From positions 1 to 40,636 of the forward strand of contig CAADUJ010000005.1 in assembly GCA_900752195.1 (NCBI GenBank): DNA of 40,636 bases. The letters run 5' to 3'. Positions 33,857-40,636 of this stretch are shown here, piece by piece. Under the pieces are notes generated by a model, which saw only the letters and a program-made list of their open reading frames with translations, searched no databases and was not told the origin of the DNA. The stretch comes from an uncultured Negativicutes bacterium. Its GTDB lineage: Bacteria; Bacillota; Negativicutes; Veillonellales; Megasphaeraceae. Both the position numbers and the translations under genes were made by a program. The first letter of the stretch is position 1. Every line of letters begins with the position of its first letter.

Positions 33857-33891
33857 GATGAGAGGTTCTTATGTAAAGGGAGGAGGAAACC

Positions 33892-34914
33892 ATGACCACA
33901 CCGGCTCTTACTATTGATGATCTATCTCTGACGTTTCATTCCCGCTGGGGTGATATAGCGGCGCTGCGCCATGTATCCCTGGACGTACAACCTGGAGAAA
34001 TCGTCGTCCTTGCCGGTGAATCAGGCTGCGGAAAATCGGTCCTTTGCAAAGCCGTTGCCCACGTGCTGCCGCCTATTGCAGAAATCACGTCGGGAACGAT
34101 TACCCTGGCAGGACAGGATATTACGGCCTTTTCCGACGCCGATATGGTGCCCCTGCGGGGCTGCTCTCTGGCTATGGTCCTGCAAAATCCCATGACGACA
34201 CTCAACCCGGCCCTTACCCTGGGGGCCCAGTTCGACGAAGTCCTCACGAAGGGAGAAACGCAAACGGGCCTCAGCGCCATTGAACTCCTGCAGCTCGTCG
34301 GTATAGACGACGGTGCGCAGCGCCTGTCCATGATGCCAGCTATGCTTTCCGGCGGGCAGCGCCAGCGCTGTGCCCTTGCCATTGCCCTGGCCCAGCGGCC
34401 TGGCCTTCTTCTGGCAGACGAACCGACGACGGCTCTCGACGTGACTGTTCAGCTCCGTATCCTCGATGTCCTCCTCCGGCTCCGCCGCGAATGGGGCCTT
34501 TCCATCCTCTTTGTCACTCATGACCTGGGCGTAGCGGCCCATATTGCCGACCGCATTGCCATCATGTACGCCGGAAAGATTGTCGAAATCGGCACGGCCG
34601 ATGAAATATTTTACGACCCTCGCCATCCCTATACGTGGGCCCTCCTGGCGAGCCTGCCATCGGCAGAACGGACAGGCAAACGCCTGGCCGCCATCGATGG
34701 CAGGCCGCCGGATATGCTCTATCCGCCTCAGGGCGATGCCTTTGCGCCACGCAACCCTTATGCCCTGGCCATCGACTACGACGAAGAGCCGCCGCTCTTT
34801 ACGATTTCACCGACCCATAAAGCGGCGACGTGGCTCTTAGATAAACGGGCATCCAAAGTGGAACGGCCGGCGTTCATTGGAAAGAAAGGAGGCGCTCTGC
34901 CATGGCAGCGTTAG
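33892..34914 (+). CDS. ABC importer ATPase, DppD/OppD/NikD type
   Basis: This 340-residue ATPase has Walker A GESGCGKS (42-49), the Q-loop VLQNPMTTLNP, signature LSGGQRQR, Walker B LLLADEPTTALD, and the switch His in LFVTHDLG. The C-terminal extension (after about residue 250) is the oligopeptide-family tail; the usual cysteine-rich cluster motif of many OppD/DppD proteins is absent. GGGAGGAGG lies 8 nt before the start. It overlaps the second ATPase by 13 bp. Confidence 0.95.
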   Translation: MTTPALTIDDLSLTFHSRWGDIAALRHVSLDVQPGEIVVLAGESGCGKSVLCKAVAHVLPPIAEITSGTITLAGQDITAFSDADMVPLRGCSLAMVLQNPMTTLNPALTLGAQFDEVLTKGETQTGLSAIELLQLVGIDDGAQRLSMMPAMLSGGQRQRCALAIALAQRPGLLLADEPTTALDVTVQLRILDVLLRLRREWGLSILFVTHDLGVAAHIADRIAIMYAGKIVEIGTADEIFYDPRHPYTWALLASLPSAERTGKRLAAIDGRPPDMLYPPQGDAFAPRNPYALAIDYDEEPPLFTISPTHKAATWLLDKRASKVERPAFIGKKGGALPWQR

Positions 34915-35708
34915 AAGTGGACCATGTGACACAAACCTTCCTATTGTCCTCGCAGCAGACTATGACGGTCCTTCGGGACGTATCCTTTTCCCTCCATGAC
35001 GGGGAAGTCCTGGGCCTTATTGGCGAGTCGGGCTGCGGCAAATCGACACTGGCCAGGACAATCATGGGCGTGTACGGGGCACCGACGGCCGGCGACGTTC
35101 GTTGGAATGGTCTGTCTTTGAAAAAACGGGGGCGCTGGCCGGCGGCGGTGCTGCAAGATTTCCATCTTCTGTTCCAGGATGGGGCAAGTGCCTTAAATCC
35201 GCACATGACGAGCCGTGCCATCATCGAAGAAGGCCTTCGCCTCAGCCGCAGGGGAGGGCAGAACGCCTCGCTTCGCGTCGATGCATTGCTGGCACAAGTC
35301 GGCCTGGAAAGACGCTATGGCGATGCCCTGCCTTCCGAATTATCAGGAGGACAGCGCCAACGCATCGCCATTGCCCGCTGTCTGGCAATGGAGCCAAAAG
35401 TCATCCTTGCCGATGAACCCATTGCGGCCCTGGATGTATCCATTCAGGCACAGATCCTCAACTTGCTCATGGATATACAGGAAGAACGCCGCTTTTCTCT
35501 TTTACTCATTGCCCATGACCTGGCCGTCGTCCGGCACCTCTGCCAGCGCGTCATGGTCATGAAAGACGGAGCACTGGTAGAGCAGGGTGAGACAGAACGC
35601 GTCTTTTCCCAACCGAAGAGCACCTATACAAAGGAACTGTTATATTCGATTTTACGGCCGGATCCCGCATATGAACGAGCCAAACGAAAGGAATGGAAAT
35701 GCAGATGA
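34902..35708 (+). CDS. ABC importer ATPase, DppF/OppF/NikE type
   Basis: This 268-residue ATPase has Walker A GESGCGKS (41-48), signature ELSGGQRQRIAIARCL, Walker B VILADEPIAALD, and switch His in LIAHDLAVVRH. It is shorter than full DppF, with only a short C-terminal tail, which is closer to NikE-type lengths. It starts inside the end of the first ATPase gene and overlaps tatD at its end. Confidence 0.94.
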   Translation: MAALEVDHVTQTFLLSSQQTMTVLRDVSFSLHDGEVLGLIGESGCGKSTLARTIMGVYGAPTAGDVRWNGLSLKKRGRWPAAVLQDFHLLFQDGASALNPHMTSRAIIEEGLRLSRRGGQNASLRVDALLAQVGLERRYGDALPSELSGGQRQRIAIARCLAMEPKVILADEPIAALDVSIQAQILNLLMDIQEERRFSLLLIAHDLAVVRHLCQRVMVMKDGALVEQGETERVFSQPKSTYTKELLYSILRPDPAYERAKRKEWKCR

Positions 35709-36484
35709 CGAAGTATTACGACATAGGACTCAACTTATTTACGCGGTCTTTTCCCCATCCGGAATGCATCATGGAAGGGGCAGAAAAAGCAGGCGTCACG
35801 TGTATTCTGACAGGCTCAGAAGCCGAGGAAAACGAATTGGTCCACTCCTTTGTACAGACCCACCATGCCTACGGTGTCTGTGGCATTCACCCTCATGCCG
35901 CTGATGATGCGACAGAACGAGACGTCGCCCGTATCAAGGAAATCCTTACGACAAATGACAAAATCGTTGCCGTTGGAGAAACGGGCCTGGATTATGACAG
36001 AATGTATTCCAAGAAGGAACATCAGCTTCACTTTTTCAAGGAACTCATCGAAGTGGCAGAAGAACTGCAAAAACCCATGTTCCTGCACCAGCGCGACGCC
36101 GTAGACGATTTCATCCGGTGTTTTACCGGCCATGAAGCCCTTTGCCCACAGTCCGTCGTCCATTGCTTTACCGACGGCCGTGACGTGTTGCAGCGGCTCT
36201 TAGATATGGGCTTTTATATCGGCATTACCGGCTGGATCTGTGATGAACGGCGCGGTGATGCACTGCGTGATGCCGTATCAATCCTGCCCCTTGACCGGGT
36301 ATTGGTGGAAACGGATGCCCCCTATCTGACGCCGCGGGGGTTTGGCCTTCCCCGCACAAACGTACCGGAAAATATCGTCTATGTCGTAAGTACCCTGGCC
36401 CACTACATGCACGTAGATGCAGAAACGCTGGCACGCCATGCTCGGGAAAATACAGAAAGACTGTTTCAGATTCCTGGAGTGTAG
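35699..36484 (+). CDS. tatD: TatD-family metal-dependent hydrolase, true TatD type
   Basis: This 261-residue TIM-barrel hydrolase has YDIGLNL in place of the usual N-terminal DxHxH. That feature and YIGITGWICDERRG match the E. coli TatD group rather than the YcfH/YabD group. GIHPHAAD, VAVGETGLDYDR, MFLHQRDA, HCFTDG and VETDAPYLTPRG are the metal and substrate motifs. TatD is a magnesium-dependent 3'-5' exonuclease in E. coli. The ATG at 35699 is 7 nt after AAGG; ATGs at 35693 and 35705 are alternatives. It overlaps the end of the importer operon and so is cotranscribed with it. Confidence 0.92.
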   Translation: MQMTKYYDIGLNLFTRSFPHPECIMEGAEKAGVTCILTGSEAEENELVHSFVQTHHAYGVCGIHPHAADDATERDVARIKEILTTNDKIVAVGETGLDYDRMYSKKEHQLHFFKELIEVAEELQKPMFLHQRDAVDDFIRCFTGHEALCPQSVVHCFTDGRDVLQRLLDMGFYIGITGWICDERRGDALRDAVSILPLDRVLVETDAPYLTPRGFGLPRTNVPENIVYVVSTLAHYMHVDAETLARHARENTERLFQIPGV

Positions 36485-36517
36485 TCGTGGAAAGAGCTGG
36501 TTTTTTTTCGGGTTCTT

Positions 36518-36526
36518 TGGTATGAT
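36518..36526 (+). promoter_or_regulatory. Extended -10 promoter of the MATE gene
   Basis: TGGTATGAT forms an extended -10, 31 bp before the start. No clear terminator separates tatD from it, so read-through is possible. Confidence 0.45.
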
Positions 36527-36556
36527 AGGAGTCGATTGTGTAGAAAGGAAGTATGA

Positions 36557-37921
36557 ATGATGACACGGCGAAAAGAAATCGATATGCTCCACGGACCTTT
36601 GGCAGTTCCTATCATCTTATTTGCTGTTCCGCTGGCATTGACCGGTATTTTGCAGCAGCTTTTCAATACGACAGACACCCTTATCCTGGGACAGTACGTA
36701 GGAAAAGAGGCGCTGGCAGCCATGGGGAACAATGCACCGATTATCGGCCTTCTCGTCAATTTGTTTATCGGCCTGTCCCTGGGGGCAAATGTCGTCATTG
36801 CCCGGTCCATCGGGTCGCATTCCCTGAAAGGGGCGACAGAGGCCGTTCATACGTCTTTTCTCCTGGCCATCGTATCAGGTGTCCTCATCGCCGTGTTAGG
36901 CGAAATCTTTGCCATTCCTTTACTAGAGATGCTGAGCGTGCCAGAATCGGTCATGCCTCAGGCGGCGTTATACCTGCGCATCTATCTCGTCGGCATGCCG
37001 GGCATTGGCCTCTATAACTTTGCGTCAGCCATCTATCGGGCCCACGGCAATACGCGGACACCGCTCATCGCTCTTGCCATGGCCAGCGTCGTCAACCTCG
37101 TCTTTGACTTCGTCGCCGTCTTTACGGGCTTTGGCCTTGCCGGCATCGTCTGGGCGACGGTTCTTGCCAATTATCTCAGTGCGGCCATCCTCTTTTATAC
37201 CCTCCATAAGGCCCACGGCATCTTACACCTCATCGTAGGGGCCATACGCTGGCATCGCCCTTACGCCAGAGAAATCTTGCGTATCGGCATCCCTGCAGGC
37301 GTACAAGGTATGGTATTCAGCCTGTCTAATATCGTCATCCAGGTGGCGATTAACAGCTTAGGTGCCGATTATATGGCCGCGTCGGCAGCGGCTTTTACCA
37401 TCGAAATCAACACCTATTCCTTCTTGATTGCCTTTGGGCAGGCCGTGACGACGTTTATTAGCCAGAACTACGGGGCCAGGAAATATGACCGTTGCCGCAG
37501 TATTACCAATAAAGGGCTGGCCATTTCTCTCGTCTTCATCTTCGTACTGTCAACCATCGTCTGCCTGGCATCACGCCAGATCCTGGGCTGTTTCGACTTG
37601 GCGCCGGATATAATCGAAATCGGCCATCTTCGGATTTTATACATCATCGGGTTCTATTTCCTGTCGGCCTTTATCGAAGTCTATTCAGGCGCGCTCCGGG
37701 GGCTGGGCTATTCCCTGCCGCCGGCAGTACTCATGCTCATCACGATTTGCGGCGCTCGTATTGTCTGGATCTATACGGTCTTTGCAGCAATACCGACATA
37801 TGATATCATCATGGCAAGCTATCCCTTGAGCTGGACCGTGACAGCCCTTCTCCTGGCATTGGTGTACCGGTTCTATAAAAAGAATCTCCTCTGTCCTGGA
37901 GACATACGACGCTCGGCATAA
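36557..37921 (+). CDS. MATE-family multidrug/organic cation exporter
   Basis: This 454-residue protein has twelve expected membrane segments in two halves. The first half opens with PLAVPIILFAVPLALTGILQ, LFNTTDTLILGQYVG and then ANVVIARSIG; the second repeats the pattern with GIPAGVQGMVFSLSNIVIQ and INSLGADYMAA. This is the NorM/DinF-like subgroup found in Firmicutes. It should export cationic compounds using a sodium or proton gradient; the substrate is unknown. AAAGGAAG lies 5-6 nt before the start. Confidence 0.92.
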   Translation: MMTRRKEIDMLHGPLAVPIILFAVPLALTGILQQLFNTTDTLILGQYVGKEALAAMGNNAPIIGLLVNLFIGLSLGANVVIARSIGSHSLKGATEAVHTSFLLAIVSGVLIAVLGEIFAIPLLEMLSVPESVMPQAALYLRIYLVGMPGIGLYNFASAIYRAHGNTRTPLIALAMASVVNLVFDFVAVFTGFGLAGIVWATVLANYLSAAILFYTLHKAHGILHLIVGAIRWHRPYAREILRIGIPAGVQGMVFSLSNIVIQVAINSLGADYMAASAAAFTIEINTYSFLIAFGQAVTTFISQNYGARKYDRCRSITNKGLAISLVFIFVLSTIVCLASRQILGCFDLAPDIIEIGHLRILYIIGFYFLSAFIEVYSGALRGLGYSLPPAVLMLITICGARIVWIYTVFAAIPTYDIIMASYPLSWTVTALLLALVYRFYKKNLLCPGDIRRSA

Positions 37922-37935
37922 CATAAAATATAAAT

Positions 37936-37962
37936 ATAATTTTAATTACAAATTAAAATTAT
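37936..37962. repeat. Perfect AT-only inverted repeat after the MATE gene
   Basis: Arms ATAATTTTAATT / AATTAAAATTAT flank a 3-nt loop, 15 bp after the MATE stop. There is no G+C in the arms and no T-run afterwards, so terminator activity is doubtful. Confidence 0.6.
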
Positions 37963-38069
37963 TTATGCTTATTATTGGAAAACAAATAAGAAAATATAAT
38001 AATATTACATCGTGATATATACATACGTTCGCATAGTACGTTTGTATAGTTTCAATGGATGTTTTCTCG

Positions 38070-38116
38070 TATCGCCATGTCCCATTGCATGTATGGGCCA
38101 TGGCGATATTTTTTTA
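38070..38116 (+). terminator. Terminator downstream of the MATE gene
   Basis: The stem ATCGCCATG..CCAT / ATGG..CATGGCGAT is followed by seven T. It lies 150 bp after the stop and insulates the adhesin gene. Confidence 0.82.
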
Positions 38117-38221
38117 TGCCTGTCCATGCGATACGGCTGGGCTGAAGAAAAGTGGCTGAAATCATATACAATAAATTTTTATTGATAATTTATTTTTTAT
38201 ATGCTAATATAGTGTTAAATC

Positions 38222-38262
38222 ATAAGAAATTTTTTATATGATATAAGAAATTTTTTTATAAT
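38222..38262. repeat. Two 20-21 bp tandem repeats holding the likely adhesin promoter
   Basis: Copy one runs 38222-38242 and copy two 38243-38262; both begin ATAAGAAA followed by a T-tract of six or seven. The second copy ends in TATAAT (38257-38262), a probable -10 with the T-tract in its spacer. Confidence 0.6.
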
Positions 38263-38371
38263 CTAATTGAACGGATTTTCGTATTGGGTAAAAATTGTTG
38301 TAAAAATAGGAGAGATTATTGGTGCATAAAACTTTACTCAATAGTAAATCTGGAAAAGGGGATGAACTGGC

Positions 38372-40636
38372 GTGAATAAAGCCTATCGAGTCATTTGGAG
38401 TAAAGTAAAACATGCGTATGTCGTCGTTTCAGAACTGACGAAACGCAACCGAAAATCAAAGTCTCATGCAGTATGCCATCAAGGTGATACGAAATCCCAG
38501 CGAATCGCTGCATGCCTATTAGGAAGCCTACTGTTTTCGTGGGGGGGGGTATAACCCTTGCAGAAAATGTAGCCGTTGACGTTCCGACTTCTGTTTTGCA
38601 ATGGCAAAACCGTTCAGAAGGGACTGGTCGTAGTTATGCTGGAAATGGTAGTACAGTCCCGGATGGGCTGACGAAGGCCTGGCAAATTGTGGGTATAGAT
38701 GAGAATGGTCAGGTAATCATAAAAGAATATACAGATCCTTATAACGGTTACACGTATCACGATGGGAATGCGTTTAAAACTGTACGGATTGGTGATTACG
38801 GGACCCCTGGCAATACTTCAGGATCTTATGACAAAATTTACTTTGGTACAGTTGCAGATTCTGTTACAGGTCTTGCCATTGGTAATTATGCCGATAATAT
38901 CTCTTCAGAATCTACCATAGAAAACAATTCTCCATTTTATAGTGCATCCGGTATAGCTATTGGCGATTACAGCCGGGCTAAGGAACGATTTGCCATTGCA
39001 TTTGGTTCTGCTGCCAGTGCTACAGGCCAGGGAAGCATGGCCCTTGGTACCGCTGCCGGTGCAACTGGCATGGGTTCTGTAGCTATTGGACGCCAAAGTG
39101 CGGCCACCAATGACGCATCCCTTGCATTAGGCACTGCATCTTCTTCGCAAGGTACTGGCTCAGTAGCGGTTGGTCATTCGTCCCATGCTGTCGGTGACAG
39201 AGCAATTGCAATTGGGACGACGAGCGGAAATAAGGGGGCCGTTAATTCGACAAAAGGAACTCCTTATGATGAAGCTCACAATACGGAAGCTATAGGGGAC
39301 CGTTCCATAGCATTTGGTATTCAGGCAGAAACTACGGAAAATGCCTCCGATTCCTATGCGATTGGTAATACGACAAAGATTGATGGCAGCAAGGCTATCG
39401 GCATTGGGTATCAAACAACAATTGATAACGGAAGCGTATCATCTGCAACGGACAATAATTCCATTGCCATTGGTGCCAAAACGGTTATTAAAGGCGTTGA
39501 TAACGTCACGGAAGGGAACGCCGTAAAGGTTACGGGTTCCGGGAATGTGCTCCAGGGGAGCAACATGACGGTCAAAGGTGCCAACAACGTTGTACAGGGC
39601 TCTGGCAACAATATCAATGCAGATACCACAGCCGTAGCAGCCGATGATTCTGTCGTACAAGGTAACGATAATACCATCGTGGGCGAGAGGGATTTGGTTC
39701 GTGGTTCCAGCAACATCGTTCAAGGTTCCCACAACACAGTAGACTCGTACGAAGGTAAGGTGTACGGAAATAATAATATCGCGATCGGTGAAAGTACGGA
39801 GATTGGAACATCTTCCCAGACAATCAGCAATGGTGTGGCTGTTGGTTATAACTCATCTGTCACTGCTGACGGTGGGATTGCTCTCGGCAGTGGTTCTGTC
39901 GCTTCTACGGCAAGCGGTGCCGTCGGCTATGATCCGACAACGCGTACAGCTTCCACGAAAACCGATGCCGCCTGGAAATCCACCCAGGGTGCCGTTTCTG
40001 TCAGCAGTGGTTCCGATGCTTCCCGTCAGATTGTCGGCGTGGCAGCTGGTACAAACGATACGGATGCGGTCAACGTGGCCCAGTTAAAAGCAAATACCAC
40101 GAAGGTCGCTGCCGGTACGAACGTGACCGTCCAGGAGACAACAGATAGTACTACTGGAGGAAAAATTTACACGGTCAATTCTACGGCTATGCAGTCCTTT
40201 AAAGTGAATCACAACGGCACGGAAACAGCTACAATTGGCGATGGTAGTGTCGTGAATTTTAAGGATGGCACCAATACGAAAGCCGTTGTGACCAAGACGG
40301 ATAGTGGCGTTAACGTCCAGTACGATTTAGGCGACAACGTGGCTACAAAAGACGATGGCTTGAAATTTGCCGGCGATGACGGTCAAACTGACAGTTCAAA
40401 AGTGATTTCAAAGAAACTGAACGAACAGGTTGACGTTGTGGGCGGTGCCGATGCAAATACGTTGACTGATGGCAATATTGGGGTCAATAACGTAGACGGC
40501 AAACTGAAAGTTCAGCTCAATAAAGACGTGAACCTGACGGATACAGGTTCTGTGACGATTGGTGGCATCAAGTTAGCTAACCAGTCAATCGCAAACACGA
40601 AGGGGACTTCTGAAACTGGCAACTACCTGACCGGTC
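38372..40636 (+). CDS. Trimeric autotransporter adhesin (YadA/Hag-like), out of frame at a G9 tract, partial
   Basis: The GTG at 38372 starts an ESPR-type long signal region (MNKAYRVIWSKVKHAYVVVSE, shortened here by one in sense) and a hydrophobic core LLGSLLFSW. It then runs into nine G (38541-38549) and stops at a TAA at 38552-38554. The +1 frame is open from 38488 through the window end (over 2,140 bp). Directly after the G run it reads ITLAENVAVDVP, the start of a mature adhesin. It has many YadA-head repeats such as GIAIGDYSRAKERFAIAFGS and GSMALGTAAGATGMGSVAIG, then the neck/stalk motif TDAVNVAQLK. A G10 tract would give TGG GGG GGG GGT ATA and one protein. The membrane anchor lies beyond the window. 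The role would be surface adhesion. Confidence 0.88.
38541..38549 (+). repeat. Poly-G tract (G9), probable phase-variation switch
   Basis: Nine consecutive G sit at the end of the signal-peptide core of the adhesin. With nine the frame ends two codons later; with ten (or seven) it continues into the passenger. Confidence 0.85.

Larger units (their letters stand above)
37922..38371. other. 450-bp AT-rich intergenic region before the adhesin
   Basis: No gene is supported. It contains an AT-rich hairpin, a strong terminator, and tandem repeats in the adhesin promoter, each listed separately. Confidence 0.6.

Noticed and set aside
38512..38550. Internal ATG at 38512 as an alternative start that would put the adhesin in frame
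   Set aside because: It lacks a Shine-Dalgarno site and gives no signal peptide, while the ESPR region upstream is intact, so a slipped tract explains the data better.
1..40636. CRISPR arrays, insertion sequences, prophage or integrative-element borders
   Set aside because: No spaced direct-repeat array, transposase with inverted ends, phage structural gene or att-like duplication beside the tRNA was seen; only the fragment at 1-99 could derive from a mobile-type gene.

Overview
The window looks like chromosomal DNA of a Gram-negative-type Firmicute of the Negativicutes, most like Megasphaera or a close Veillonellales relative. Firmicute traits are strong GGAGG ribosome binding sites, a T-box leader and a CIRCE/HrcA site. 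An outer membrane is implied by a trimeric autotransporter with an ESPR signal region. A lut/men/fix electron-transport operon also fits this group. The organism assignment is inference from gene content; no phage, insertion sequence, CRISPR or rRNA was seen.

Region 1 (1-9067): the tail of a probable Rpn-type nuclease/transposase gene; tRNA-Thr(CGU) with its promoter and terminator; a YihY membrane protein; a small ferredoxin; an Hsp20 chaperone behind a CIRCE operator; a two-component system; a GT39 glycosyltransferase with a sugar-nucleotide epimerase (envelope glycan); and a class I DAHP synthase followed by a free-standing tandem ACT protein.

Region 2 (9086-15090): an NCS2 purine permease, a sodium:neurotransmitter-type symporter, cysteine synthase behind a cysteine-specific T-box, and a carboxymuconolactone-decarboxylase-like/cupin pair. 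The T-box promoter carries a perfect 25-bp palindrome.

Region 3 (15708-22791): one tightly packed operon. It holds lutC, a fused lutB-lutA lactate oxidoreductase, three late menaquinone genes (polyprenyl synthase, menA, menG) and fixC-fixX (ETF:quinone oxidoreductase type). Read together, it looks like a module feeding electrons from lactate and from electron-transfer flavoprotein into menaquinone.

Region 4 (23012-29782): a catabolic island around a PucR-type regulator. It has a LarA-family (nickel-pincer racemase/epimerase fold) protein, a split UxaA-family dehydratase, a YkvI-type permease and an UlaG-like metallo-beta-lactamase-fold hydrolase. Together they suggest racemisation or epimerisation and dehydration of an unidentified hydroxy acid. 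This is the best candidate for an undescribed pathway.

Region 5 (30370-37921): a five-gene Opp/Dpp/Nik-type ABC importer with tatD at its end, then a MATE exporter.

Region 6 (38372-end): a large YadA/Hag-like trimeric autotransporter that runs off the window. Its signal region is out of frame with the passenger at a run of nine G. One more G restores a single reading frame, so the gene is probably phase-variable and captured in the OFF state.
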